DNA of 64,000 nucleotides from Combretum micranthum (Eukaryota; Streptophyta; Magnoliopsida; Myrtales; Combretaceae), in contig JAMXBD010003414.1 of NCBI GenBank assembly GCA_024138025.1, positions 57,144-121,143 on the forward strand, read 5' to 3'. Of this stretch, positions 36,168-48,300 are shown in pieces. A model generated the notes under the pieces. It was given only the letters and a program-made list of their open reading frames with translations. It ran no database searches and was not told where the DNA came from. The first letter of the stretch is position 1. Each line of letters begins with the position of its first letter. A program made the position numbers and the translations under genes.

Positions 36168-36780
36168 TGTAGACACCCAATTTTTGCCCAATTAATTAAG
36201 GCTTAAAATTTAGTTAAACTCATTTTTTTTCAAAAGCCTTAAGTATTGATGAAATTGGCTAAGTGATCAAGGCACAGGCCAAATGGCTTGTTGGTTAAAC
36301 ACATTGACTCACACACATACTCAAGCTCAATGACATAAGTTCAAACCCTAGCAAAGGCAAAATTTTGTCTTTTTATCATCTCATTATTTTTGCCTTTGCA
36401 TCTTCCTCAAATGTGACTTTTTGCCTTACTTTGCATCAGTTTTTAACTGACAAGACATCATTGATTGTCAAAATTGATGATGGAATTGCAAAGTGGTTAT
36501 AGAATATGAAAGATTAGTGCAAAAAACAACCCAAAAGTCACAAAATTCAATTTATAAAGCATTCAATTGCACATGAATGAGGAGTTACAAAAATTGATGA
36601 AATTGGACAATTAATCTATCCACATTGGATGAATCTGACATGGAATATGAAGGATCAATCATCAATTCATCGGTTAAGAATGAATCAAGCCCAAATTTTT
36701 GGTTAAATTTGTGAAAAAACAAAGAGGCAAAAAACGATTCATTTTCGAAACTGTTTGAAACGAAAATTGAGCTTGCAACC

Positions 36781-36788
36781 TATAAATA
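36781..36788 (+). promoter_or_regulatory. TATA box of the 3' LTR
   Basis: TATAAATA at the position equivalent to 28673 in the 5' LTR. Confidence 0.6.
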
Positions 36789-37302
36789 GGAGGTTCTCGG
36801 AGCAAAAGGCACAAGTCAATTTCAAGAAAACACATACATAACCATATCAATTCGAGATTCTCGAATTTAGGAAGAAAAATTCGAATTTTTCAAATTCGAA
36901 GTGATTGAATCGAATTTGATCAAAATTGAGTGTGTTAGGAATGTTAGAAACCTAATTTTGATGTTTTAGTGTGCTTGGATTTGATCAAATTGATCAAATT
37001 AACCTCTGAATTTTTTTTTTTTATTTTTCGGATTTGCGCCGCCGTACAACCACCGCCGGAACCGCCCCTTGCCGCCGTTCTGAGTGAACGCCACCACCAC
37101 CAAAGGACGCGCCACCACCATAGGAGTCGGGCCGACAAGCTTCCAGCTACCGAGGACCACCGGAGCCGCCGGCATCCGCCCCGAAAAGTCGCGTCATCGT
37201 CTTCTTCACCCGCCGGAGCTCCGAGATCCGACCCGAAGATCCGAATCCAACCCGGTCGGTCATCGGTCAACTGTCGTCGGTCATCGATCAACGGTCAACT
37301 CT

Positions 37303-37682
37303 GATCAGACGGTCCAGATTTCATCAGGCAGATCAGACGGTCCAGATTTGATCAAGCAGATCAACGGCCCAGATTTCATCAGGCAGATCAGACGGTCCAG
37401 ATTTGATCAAGTAGATCAACGGCCCTGATTTCATCAAGCAGATCAGACGGTCCAGATTTAATCAAGTAGATCAGCAGCCCAGATTTCATCAAGCAGATCA
37501 GACGGTCCAGATTTGATCAAGCAGATCAGTGGCCCAGATTTCATCAGGCAGATCAGACGGCCCAGATTTAATCATCACGATCAACACCCCAGATTTGGTC
37601 AATTCGATCAGACGATCAGGATCAGTCAACGCGATCGACGCTCCAGATCTCGTCCGCTTCATCTGACGGTCCAGGTTAATCC
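37303..37682 (+). repeat. 27/28-bp subrepeats in 3' LTR (about 13-14 copies)
   Basis: Same alternating units as in the 5' LTR with two additional units in the middle. Confidence 0.9.
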
Positions 37683-38814
37683 GCATTATTTTATTATATT
37701 TTTATTATATAATTAATTTCGAAAAATAATAAAAAATAGCAAAAAATAGTAAAAAATTCATAAAAATTCATAAAAAATTCAGAAAAATACAGAAAAATCC
37801 AGAAAAATATAAATAATTATTTTTTATATAAATTTATTTTTTTGATATTTTTTATATTTTTTTGAATATTTTTAGTATGTATTTATACATAAATTGTTTT
37901 TAGAAAATGCATATTTAATGCATGAAAAATAATTTTAATATATTGTCAATTATTCCGGATATATTGTGAATTTATGTGATGATTCTTTTTAAAAAAAATA
38001 AAATAAAATAAAAATAAAAATAAAATAAATAATAATAAATAAACAAAATAAATAAAAATGATAAAATGGGATTTTCCAAAACCAATTTTTTTTTTAAAAA
38101 TAAAATAATAAAAAATGATTTTTGGACTTAGAAAAATATATTTTCATGAAATGAAAATCAATCGATTAGATCATAGGATCATCAAAAATGATTTTTTATG
38201 AAAATTCAAAATTTAATGAACTTAAATTGAGAATAGTTCAAAAATTAAAATTGATCAACAAATTAAAGTTCTTTTTAAAAGAACTACATTTTGTCTAATC
38301 TCGATTAGCGAGTACGTAGGCATCTACGGAGCGACATTAAAAATGAAAAAATGTTTTTTGTTTTTATTGTGAATAAATATTTTGTAAATATAAGATGTTT
38401 TGTTGATATTCATATGCTAAAAAGAAAAACAAAAAATGTGACTTGTAAATATTTTTATTTGAATTTTTGAGCATATAAAGGATAGAATATAAATTTGAAA
38501 TTCCAAAAGTGGTAACCAATTTGGTTTTAATAGGTTAGCCCCCGAATCCATGATATATGGTTTTAAAAGTTTGGTTTTTTAAATCAAATTTTCACAGACT
38601 AGTAGCTAAGTTAGGATCAACCGACCCATTGATCCTAGCTTTTATTTTTTCCCGATTTATATCGGGTGACGACTCTAAAAAGTTTTCAAAAATTAAAATT
38701 TCTTTTAACCCCTAGTCGAGGATTCATGTTAAATGGGTTCGGGTTTAATGTGAATCGGGTTAGGAGAAATGAACCAGATAAGTGGAAAAAAATCCAGGCT
38801 CGACACTAATCTTC

Positions 38815-39160
38815 CACTGCATGCGGTGGCTTGATCTACCCAATCGAGGAAGGAACCCACGGCTTGTTGGTTGATTCTGATACCTAGGCTTCCGAACCAG
38901 ATCAACTTTGTCCATTCACAAAGGATTAGGGCATGCTCTGTACTCTCAATTTCTCCACAGATTTGGCAAGTCGGGTCGGGGTAAGATTTTCTTCCTCCAC
39001 AATTGATCTGCTGTTGGTAACGTGTTTGATCCTATTCTCCATAGAAAGTGTTGGATCTTGGGTAGGGTTTTGGCTGTCCAAATTTTTCTCCATTGCAGGT
39101 TGGAGGTGCTTCTAGATGTTGAGGCTTGGTTTGAGTTGGCTTCCCCCATGGTGGACTTGA
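38815..39160 (-). pseudogene. LINE ORF2 zinc-finger (zf-RVT-like) region
   Basis: The minus strand reads WRKIWTAKTLPKIQHFLWRIGSNTLPTA...L..R, then the cysteine-containing end region (ICGEIEST-like, about 38930-38960). This is the reverse-transcriptase-associated zinc-binding block that lies between RT and RNase H in plant LINEs. Frames shift near 39150 and 38950. The LTR element starts a few tens of bases beyond its end, which separates it from RNase H. Confidence 0.75.
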
Positions 39161-39340
39161 GGAAGGTGTAGACCGAGTTTACAGAGCAAATCCCTTCGCG
39201 GTGGTGTGGCCATATCAGATTGTCCTTCTATTGGAGTCTTCCCAAAGGTATCTCCTTTACTCTTTGCCTTTCTTGTTCTGTTATCCATTACTTAATCTTA
39301 TTTGAATCTCATTGTCTTGTATCTGGGTTTATTAGATCTT

Positions 39341-40953
39341 TCACGAAAAGATTTTCTGAGCCATTAGGAATTCTGAAATTTGGGGTAGCTCCTGGTACGG
39401 TAGGTACCCAGCGGCTTTGAAGCATCTGATTCTTTCCCTCGATCCAACCTGCCAAACTCCTTCTTTGAACAAGACCTTTTCCCTTTCAAATGCTATTCTA
39501 TGCCCATGAAGGTCTACCTCCCCTGTGAGCATCTCTGAAGTCTTTCTGTGGGTAGTACAGACCTTTTAGGATTTTTACCCTAGTTCATTCGGATTTTGTT
39601 CTATCATCCAGGCCAATTTAGTTAGGAGAGCCAAATTAAATAGGTGCAAATCTTTGAAACCCAATCCTCCTACTTCCTTGGCTTTAGTGAGCTTATCCCA
39701 ACTACTCCAGTGGACCTTCTGTTCCTCTCTTTTCTGTCCCCAGAAAAATTTTGCCATCAAACCATTTACCTCCTTGCACCATCTCATTGGAAAACAGAAG
39801 CAAGCCATCGAGTACATAGGAATAGCAGTGGCTATTGATTTGATGAGAATTTCTCTTCCTGCTTCTGTTAGATTGTTTTTTTTTCCAGCCTTTCAACTTC
39901 CTTACAATCTTCTCCTTCACAAACTTTAGAGCCTCGAATTTAGATCTTCCCCACAGCATTGGAAGACCTAAATACATTCCTGGGTTGTCAGTGATGATCA
40001 TTCCCAAATCATTGCTTATTCTTTGTCTTATCATGCTATTAGTGTTGTTGTTGAAGAATATACTTGATTTGTCTATATTGATTCTTTGACCTGAAGCTTT
40101 GCAATATCTTTCCATTAAGTTTATCAACTTCCTCACTTCTGTCAGCTTCGCTTCCATGAAGAACAGAGAATCATTTGCAAAGAACAAATGAGATAGGGTA
40201 GGACATGTAGGTTTCATAGTTAGCCCTGAGATAACCCCGTTGTTTTTATTAATATCTATTCCTTTTGATAACACATCAGCAACCAAGTTGAACAAGTATG
40301 GTGATAAGGGGTCTCCCTGTCTTAGTCTTTTGCTAGGCTTTATGTTTGCCACTGTTTTCCCATGAAGAAGAATATTGAATTGTACAGTAGTGACACAATT
40401 CATTATCCAATTGATCCATTTAATCTCAAAGCCATACTTAGTGAGCACTTTTTTTAAGAAGCCCCACTCGATCCTATCATATGCTTTGTTCATATCTACT
40501 TTTAGAGCACAAAAACCCTTTTTTCCTCTTTTTTTGTTTTTAAGAAAATGGAAAGCTTCATGAGCGATGATGATATTATCATGAATCGCTCTACTTGAGA
40601 TAAAAGCACTTTGATTTTCAGAGATGAGCCTACCCAAAAAAGGTTTCAATCTATTGACCAGAATCTTGGAAATGATTTTGTACAAAAAGTTGCACAAGCT
40701 GATAGGCCTAAAGTTAGATACCAAATGGGGATGTTGGACTTTAGGGATGAGAACAAGATCAGTTATGTTTAGATCATAGTGGAAGTTACCTGTGCTGAAA
40801 AAATCCTTGACTGTATCTGAGACCGTCTTCCCAATGATAGTCCAGAATTTTTGATAGAAAACCCCCGAGAATCCATCAGGACCTGGAGCTTTTAGGCCCC
40901 CCATTTGAGCAATAGCATCCTTTATCTCCTCATCTTCCCAATGATAATCCATC
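39341..40953 (-). pseudogene. LINE ORF2 reverse transcriptase, active site changed
   Basis: A long open frame from 40953 leftward reads KAPGPDGFSGVFYQKFW, the fingers word DLVLIPKVQHP, FRPISLCNFLYKIISKIL, SAFISSRAIHDNI, LKVDMNKAYDRIEW (first catalytic Asp) and RLRQGDPLSPYLF. The metal-binding box reads FANDS (near 40170) where FADDS is expected. A frameshift near 39870 moves the thumb and connection part (FFWGQKREEQKVHWSSWDKL) to another frame. This enzyme primes at the nicked target in LINE retrotransposition. The start is truncated ahead of the KAPGPDG word. Confidence 0.9.
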
Positions 40954-40963
40954 ATTACCATCG

Positions 40964-41458
40964 TTCTCAAACAAAAAATTTTGTTGCATTAATATTAATT
41001 TAATGTTTCCATTTTAGTTAGATAACACTTATATATATTACGTCGCAATGGTGGAAAATTTGTTGTGTGTTTAGGCAAAAAATTAAATGATAGAGGCAAC
41101 TAATACTGTTGCTGTCTTAGGCTATTATATGGCGTAATGGATTACTAGATTATGCAGTAATACTTTTATACATTAGAAGTTAATTTAAAAATTTTAGAAA
41201 TTCTACATGTATATGTTGTCTTAAATATGAATACGCAATAATAGTTCCCCCCCTCTCTTTATATAAATATTTCAGCATTCAAAATTATAAAGGAAAAGAA
41301 GACTCTTAAGAATCTAACGTCTCCGAAAAGTTTTGTTATGGAAATAGTTCAGCCTGAAGGATTTTTATTATTCTTAAGAATCATTGTTCTTCTATGTTCC
41401 AGTATCAAAGAATGGTTCGACTTGTCTTAGGTTAGACAAAACGTTGATAATTGTGATT
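40964..41458. other. Host sequence between LINE and chromovirus
   Basis: AT-rich DNA following the right TSD of the LINE. An AG followed by a short open stretch occurs near 41402, but no domain is recognised. Confidence 0.5.
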
Positions 41459-41749
41459 TATACTGCGCACATTCGTGGATATACTTCATGACTGGTCATG
41501 GTGGTCAAAAAGTCTTGATCGTGAAGCTCAATATTCAAAGAATGATGGGCCGTTGAGAACACTGTATCAGAGTGTGGATAGAGCCCTAAACCTGTTAAGG
41601 TGGAGGTCAAAGAGTATCCAAATTTCTTCCTTTGATAGGAAACTAGAAGGGACAGCTCGTGTCACCAACTTGGGTAAATTGTTTAAAATTAGCCATATCT
41701 CATCTCCTAATGGAAGGTCAAGTATTCCAGTTCGTGCAATTGCTATAAT
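41457..41749 (+). pseudogene. Unrecognised host open stretch cut by the chromovirus
   Basis: An open frame encodes LHDWSWWSKSLDREAQYSKN, then a basic segment LLRWRSKSIQISSFDRKLEG, and ends VRAIAII at the insertion site. If the chromovirus and one ataat copy are removed, the frame runs on for a few codons (ASLSLLQ) to a GT donor at 51105. It therefore looks like an exon, possibly an N-terminal exon of the CNGC gene downstream. I do not recognise the sequence and cannot confirm that link. Confidence 0.35.
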
Positions 41750-42223
41750 TGACATGGTCCTAGACTTTTCACTAGCACAATGGAACCATACGACGCTTAC
41801 TGTCTTACTTCAGTAGTAGTAAGCAAGCCTAACGCAGCAATATTCAGTTAACGATCAATCTTAATATCTGTAAGCAACACACGTAGACAACAGTAAATAA
41901 CCAACAATAAGTAAAAAAGGACGTGAGCAAGAATCAATCTGAAATGTATCACACTTTATTAATATCTCATGTACAGGCAACCGTAAAGTGTGTGTGGGGG
42001 TTTGTGTAAATTGGGATATCATTGACTATGGGCAGTCAACCAGTGAGTAAGAGCTTTTATCCAGGAGAGTACTTATACCCCCACAAAGAGCTTTATTAGC
42101 TTTTATGGTTCCGACAGGAGGAGACATTAAATTTGGTGATGAGGCAACACCAAAATTAAAATAGATAAAAGAATATTTACAATAATCCCCCCATATACTT
42201 CTAATATACAAGAGATCATCACA
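41750..42223 (-). repeat. 3' LTR of the old chromovirus (left end on the + strand)
   Basis: It runs tgacatggtcctag...gagatcatcaca, 474 bp, matching 50606-51077 along its length. The first bases are changed from tgtcacaatcc. Confidence 0.92.
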
Positions 42224-42236
42224 CCCTCCTCCACTT
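42224..42236 (-). other. Polypurine tract of the old chromovirus
   Basis: On the minus strand AAGTGGAGGAGGG directly precedes the 3' LTR. Confidence 0.75.
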
Positions 42237-42249
42237 AATCTATTGATGT

Positions 42250-42480
42250 CCTCGCAAGGTGTGCTGGAGCTTGATCCTAATGCTTGAATGTTCCTTACTT
42301 TAACTGCTCTCCTCTCAGCATGAGGAATAAGATCTTCTTCTATCTCCCAACTGTATCTTCTTTTCTACGATCTTTCCACTTCACTAAGTATTTAGTACGT
42401 GCTGCTCCAATGGTTGGACCTTTAACGCTTCATTTAAGGATGTCTTCCACTGCTTCTTTGACGTTGAAGTTGAACTTGAT
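42250..42480 (-). pseudogene. Chromodomain-like tail of the old chromovirus
   Basis: The minus strand reads EAVEDILK, a stop, then a segment ending TKYLVKWKDRRKEDTVGR and a further stop. KYLVKWK is the core strand of chromodomains fused to integrase in chromoviruses, thought to direct insertion into marked chromatin. The usual acidic TWE end is changed. Confidence 0.6.
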
Positions 42481-42899
42481 ATTCGGCCGCTTTGACTCAT
42501 TGTGCTTTGGGTCTTCTATGTCAGGATAGTATGGTTTCAAAACACTTACATGAAAGACAAGATGGAATTTCAACCATTTAGGTGGCTCCACTTTGTAGGC
42601 GGCTTTTCCAATCTTGGTAATGATGGGAACTGGACTAACATACTTCTACATAAGTCTTTTGTCTTTATGCTTCAACAGTCTGATCTAGTCTAGAAAAAGC
42701 CCGATGAGGACTTGATCTCCGACATTGAATTCTCTGGGTCTATACTTCTCATCTGCCCATTTCTTCATGCGTCTGGAAGCTCTTTCAAGATAGGCCTTAG
42801 TAACTTCAGATTTCCGCTTCCAATCCATTGCAAACATATAAGCCTTCAGGCATTTCTCAGCATACGATGCTACTACTGTGTGGGGGCAACAGTGGTTGC

Positions 42900-43690
42900 T
42901 GACCTATAACAATTCCTATAGGGCTCTTGTTGGAGGAAGAGCTCCGTTGGATGTTGAAACAGAACTAGGCAATATCCAGCAAATCCACTCAATTTGTTTG
43001 GTTGGCACCAACAAAGTGCCACAAATACTTTTCCAGTCATCCATTAAACTACTTTGTCTGTCCGTCACTCTGAGGATGGTGGCTGGAGGACATACTGAGT
43101 TCGGACCCTAAAATGCTAAACAATTCGGTCCAGAACTTCCTTGTAAATTTGGCATCCCGATCACTCATAATGTTTTGAGGCATACCCCAAAACTTCACAA
43201 CATGCTAGAAGAAAAGCTGGGCAGTCGTTGTAGTATTCGAATTTTTCGTGGTTGGAATGCAGGTGGCATACTTTGAAAACCTGTCTACCACAACCAAGAT
43301 GGATGAGAGTTCGCCTACTTTAGGTAGGCAAGTGATGAAATCCATGGAGACACTCTTCCATGGACGAGAAGGCACTGGAGGGGGTTCCAATAGCCCTATA
43401 GGTTTCTATCTTTCGATCTTGTCCTGCTGACAAGTTAAGCATGCTTTGGTGTAGTTTATCACATCTTCCTTCATATTTAGCTAGTAATAACCCTGCTTCA
43501 ACAAGCTCATCATCCTCTGCCATCTAGGATGACCAACCCATAATGTATCATGGCACTCCCTCATGAGCGCCTTCCTCAAGTTCCCTATCTTGGGAACATA
43601 CAAGCATCGACCTTTGGTGTAGATCAGATCACCTTCAACCCAAAATCTGAGAGTCTTACCCTCATCAATCAACTACTTTAAGTTCTTGGC
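42900..43690 (-). pseudogene. Integrase remnant of the old chromovirus
   Basis: The minus strand reads a zinc-binding region (RKALMRECHDTLWVGHPRWQ, about 43520-43590, with H...H), then the C..C part with frameshift, then PSRPWKSVSMDFITCLPKVG with the first catalytic Asp (about 43330-43370) and VVDRFSKYATCIPTT. The second Asp lies near 43160 (SDRDAKF-like). Stops and frameshifts near 43205, 43435 and 43480 break the frame. Confidence 0.8.
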
Positions 43691-43906
43691 CAACAGGTCT
43701 TAGACTAAGTGTTCTTTAATCTGTTCTCGGATAGTACTAGCAACTCGATTAGCAGACTGTTGGGCTATCTCAGCCAAATAGGCCAAATCTGCTCTTCTAC
43801 TCAAAGCATCTGCCACCTGATTTGTATGCCTACTGCGATACACAGTCTCCATATCAAACTCTGTAAGGACTTCCTGCCATCTCCCCTACTTGGCTGACAA
43901 TTTCGG

Positions 43907-44210
43907 TTAAGTAAGAATATGGTTGGCAGCAGAATTATCAGTTCTCACAAGGAACTTCAACCCCAATAAGTAATGCTTCCACGTTCTGAGACAATGCACA
44001 ATAGCTAGCAGCTCCTTCTCCCGTGCTGAGTATCTGCGCTCAGTGGGGTTTAGCTTCCGACTCTCGTATGCCACTGCATACCCTTCCTGGATCAATAGCC
44101 CACCTAAGGCGATATCAGAGGCATCTGTATGAACTTCAAAAGGTTTGGAGATGTCAGGTAGGGCGAGGACCAGCTCCTCTGTCACAACTACTTCAACTCT
44201 TCAAAGGCAG
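43907..44210 (-). pseudogene. RNase H remnant of the old chromovirus
   Basis: An open run of 92 residues: LALPDISKPFEVHTDASDIA (first catalytic Asp), GGLLIQEGYAVAYESRKLNP, then RYSAREKELLAIVHCLRTWK with the catalytic Glu, and FLVRTDNSAANHILT with the next Asp. A stop follows before the connection to integrase. Confidence 0.85.
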
Positions 44211-44229
44211 CCTGACATTCCTCATTCTA

Positions 44230-44950
44230 AGTCCATACTCGATCCTTCTTCAAAAGATCTATAAGGGGAGCAACCTTCTTGGAATACGCCTCTACAAACC
44301 GTCGGTAGTAATTGGCAAGTCCAAGAAACAAACGTAACTCGGTGACACTTCTTGGAATAGGCCTCTCTTGAATAGCATCTACCTTGGCCCCATCCAATTT
44401 TTGCGCTTCACATACAAATGGTTTTCCCTCAACTTCTGAAATACATATGCAAGTGTTTCACATGGTCCTCCAACGTCCTACTATACACAACAATGTATTC
44501 TAGATAGACAACAACAAATTTATCCAGATAACCACGAAAAACATTATTCATTAAAATACAAAAAGTCGCAGGAGCATTAATGGGACTGAATGGCATCACC
44601 AGGAATTTGTAAGCCCCATAGCGGGTTACACAAGTAGTTTTGGGCTCATCTCCTTCAGCAATGCAGACTTGATGATAGCCTGAGCGAAGATTTAATTTGG
44701 TGAAGTATTTAACACCACTCAGTTGATCAAACAAATAAGCAATGAGAGGAATGGGATAATGATTTCTCGTTGTAAGTTTGTTGAGAGCCCCATAATCAAT
44801 ACACAATCTCAAACTCCCATCCTGCTTCTTTTAAAATAAGACAAGAGCCCCATATGGTGCTTTCGATGGACGAATGAAACCCGCCTCTAACAACTCATCA
44901 AGCTGCTTTCTCAGGATGCGACATTCTATATGAAGCCGTGGTAGGTGGCT
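44230..44950 (-). pseudogene. Reverse transcriptase remnant of the old chromovirus, active site lost
   Basis: A 127-residue open part reads LCIDYGALNKLTTRNHYPIP, FDQLSGVKYFTKLNLRSGYH, EPKTTCVTRYGAYKFLVMPF and VVVYLEYIVVYS. The last is the YxDD box, here YLEY, with both Asp replaced (about 44481-44513). A frameshift near 44430 separates the thumb part. It cannot be a working polymerase. Confidence 0.88.
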
Positions 44951-45139
44951 TGGCCCCTAGGACCAGCTCAATTTCATGATCCATGAGCCTTCTTAGAGGT
45001 AACTCATTCGAGAGCTTATAAGGCATAATGGAACCATACTCCTTCAATATATTTTGAATTACCCCGGAATCTCAGCATTCCCTCCATCCTCCTTCTCTAT
45101 CACGACAACAAAGAATGTTGGCTCCTGGTGCTAAAGCCC

Positions 45140-45369
45140 TCACTTTAATTGGAGCACTAAAAGCATCATTGCCCCAATGTTCTTACCGCTGCTACTCCCA
45201 CTACCAGCTTTCCCCCTCTGAACGGGCACATAACATGGCTTCTCACCTATAAACACTAGGCAATTAGCTGCTGTCAAGGAAGCAACTCGAGTACTTCTCA
45301 GAAATTCTATTCCTAGGACTATTCTAAAGTCATCTAAAGAGACAGTAGTGAAGTTAAGATTCCCGCTCT
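45140..45369 (-). pseudogene. Protease C-terminal part of the old chromovirus
   Basis: The minus strand reads SGNLNFTTVSLDDFRIVLGI and EFL, the protease end typical of plant gypsy elements, followed by the linker to RT. Its N-terminal half lies at 49113-49440, on the other side of solo LTR E. Confidence 0.85.
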
Positions 45370-48300
45370 TGTCATGCCCCGAGGGTACCCTAGTAGAAGT
45401 AGGCAAGTCACACCTGAATACTATCATTAGATTACCTTCAGAGAGTGACATGTTTTCCAAAATAATAGGATCTTTTAGTTGCTTCGATAAGAAATGATAA
45501 ATACATGTAAGAAATAAATTAGTAAATAACTGCTATCTTAATCATAAGGTATCATAGACTATTACAAACCATGTAGTCTTCTTGTAATTCTCTACATACA
45601 TAACAGGTAGGATAACACTAGCTAATCCATTCTAGGAAAATTATAAACCAGTAATCCCAAAAAGAACCATAAGCTTCCAGCTCTTAAGCCTTTACCGGAG
45701 CCATGTTTCTGGAAGTAACTAACCAAGGTCGAAGCATAAACCTGAAAAGACTGTTGGAGTATGAGCGAAACCATGGCTCAGTGAATAACTAGACATATTA
45801 CACATCAAACAAGTTATTAACAAATCTTATGTAATACAATCACTCAAACATTTACTCAGATACAAGCTTGGATGATCTATTATCTAAACAGAAAAAACAT
45901 TTACGCCCTCTTTTTAGGGTTGAAGAACATTTACTTTGTGACCTACCTGCCCAAGAGAGACTAAGTTTACAAGAAATCAATGATTTCTCGTTTTAGGGTT
46001 ATAACTTTAAATTTAATAACAGTTTTAACTGACCATTTCCTGTATCCATCCTTAGAAACTCCCTAAGTATTAATCATTTCAAAGTGATATTATGGGCGGC
46101 GTTCTTCATTGCCACTTAGTTCCCATAGAACCAATGAAACAAAAAAACCTTGGAAGAACTAACACTTTAGAAAAACCAAGCATTAACAGAGAACCAAAAT
46201 ATTAATACATAGCAGGTTGTCACCCGTTTGTATATGCAATAATGCAATACATGTAATGCATGACCAAGTTATTTTAATAAATCAATAGTTCTTATTCAAT
46301 TTCATGGTGATCATACATTACACACAATCATCATCATACTACTTCACATTATCATACCATTGTATTATTACTTTTGTAATGGTAGATTAGCAATCATAAA
46401 ATCAGATCACAACACATTTCCATCAAAATATTATTATTATTATTATTATATTATCATCATCATCATCATCTTTGCATTACATATTCAGTTAATTACAAGC
46501 ACAAACAGTATAATATGATTGAATTACTCACCTGCTCATAGTGACTTAATTGTAGTAATCTGCCGAAAGGTCCTCTATGGTATCAAAGTCACCTATTGAG
46601 ATGAATAAAATATTCATCAATATAATATAGATTATATAACTAAACTCCTATATGTGTCTAGTGTCTTAAATTGATATTTAGCTCGGTTTCTATTACTTAT
46701 TTTGGTTCTTTAATGGTCTTATGAAAACAATTATCAATTAATCTTTATTTCATGTAGCTTGCCTTAGTCTTACTTGATTTTTATATACAGATATCTGGTA
46801 TTTGAAAAATTAATATTTATCAAGTTTTTTTGTAGTTATTAATACTAATTTTATGTTATTCTCTACCAGACTCAATATAGCAAATCATATTCGTTTATTA
46901 TTGCTTAATGTCATCGTGTTTCTTTTTATATGCTTCATACAATTATTTTGTCGTTTTTGAAAGTCACATTATTCATAAATTAAGCTTATTTCAATTTCCA
47001 TTCTTACCTATTTATCTATATAGTACAATTATTGACAGTTATAGTTGTTATTAACACTTAATATTTGCCTATAATTTTAGGGTTTTAGAAGCTATCAAAT
47101 ATTAAACATATTGTTATTTTAAGTGTTTGTATTTATTTATCTACTTAGTAAATTCTGTTTTAACATATATATATATAATATGTTTATTAGTATTTATTAT
47201 ATATATATATATTTTCTGTTCATGTAATACAGACTTCTCGTGGGAAAAACATGGGTGTACGCCGGCTCCAACGCTGCCGGCGTTAAAACCCAAATGCCGG
47301 TGTTCTTAAGTTTTACATTTTGTTTCGTATCATTTGTGCTGGCTTGTAAGCCGCTAGCTTTCTCATGTACGCCGGACCATATGCTGGCGACATATAACCC
47401 CAGCTAGTCGGCGTTCGTTCATGTTACATGAAAATAAATTTTACATAGCTTCTATTCCAGTGTAAGCCGTCTCAACACCGCTAGCCTACCCTTGTAAGCT
47501 ACCGGCGTTCAACGTTTACACTGCCGGCGTAGAGACAGTGTTGAAACTGTTCATCATTTTCTCCAATTTTCTTAAATTTGAAACTTACTTTCCTTTAACA
47601 TAAACATATCAAACTTGTATTAAAGCTTCTTCTAAGTGTTTCTATGGTATATGTATATATATACATCAACTCATAACGCATCTACATGTATTTGATCTTA
47701 AATTTTCAAATTTAGAAAAGTACAACTAAGGTTTTCAAATTTTACCTTGTTGGAGTTGATATGAATGTTTTGAGCTTAGATCCAGAGTCAATTTTGATCC
47801 TAAATTGATGAAAATGTTATTTAGATTAGAGTTCAATACTTAAAACAACTTAAACAGATTTGTCTTACCTTGCTCTTCCTTAATTCGAGCTTAAGCTATA
47901 GTTTTGATGCAGTATTATTGTTTTGTTTTTGGTATTGTTTGTATGTTCATTATGGAGACACATATATAGATGATGAAGGAGAAGGTAGCTACAAAGGGGT
48001 CTTCCAAGAGCAATGTCTCCACCGAAAATGCAAATTGCATTAAAAATTTTAGTGCATTTAATAACTTTGGCTAACTTGGGAGCTCCTAATTGGTTTGTAC
48101 ATATTTTATCTTGACTCTTAGTTGCATTTGTTGACTTAAATTGGATTGATTTCGGCTGAGGAAAATTGATAGAATTTCAGCCACATATTTGTCCCGTTTG
48201 CACCGAAAATTTGAGAAAATAATATATAATAATATTTAGTTAGTTAATTATCTTAGTTTTAGGATAGTTTAAAAAGTTAAACGGGTACAAATTAGCTAAT

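Larger units (their letters stand above)
28059..38805 (+). mobile_element. Non-coding Tat-like LTR retrotransposon (LARD type)
   Basis: A complete element of 10,747 bp with a perfect ctaat duplication (28054-28058 and 38806-38810). It has a 2,589-bp 5' LTR, a PBS-like site three bases after it, a 5.5-kb internal region, a polypurine tract and a 2,638-bp 3' LTR. Both LTRs run TGTAGACA...CTCGACA. The internal region has no gag, protease, RT or integrase; it is a chain of unrelated tandem arrays and A/T runs. Transposition must have used enzymes from another element. The LTRs differ by only a few percent, so insertion was fairly recent. Tat-like status rests on the PBS type and LTR start and is an inference. 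Confidence 0.9.
36168..38805 (+). repeat. 3' LTR of the non-coding element
   Basis: Same order of parts as the 5' LTR, with scattered single-base differences. It is 49 bases longer overall, mainly because its subrepeat array (37303-37682) holds two more 27/28-bp units. Confidence 0.93.
27278..40953 (-). mobile_element. 5'-truncated L1-type LINE, split by a 10.7-kb LTR element
   Basis: Its poly(A) tail is the T-run at 27278. From right to left the minus strand reads RT, zinc-finger region and RNase H. A 10-bp duplication attaccatcg flanks it (27268-27277 and 40954-40963). Without the LTR insert it is about 2.9 kb and starts within ORF2 ahead of RT, so the endonuclease and ORF1 are missing, the usual result of target-primed reverse transcription stopping early. 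The LTR element went in between the zinc-finger region and RNase H. Confidence 0.88.
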
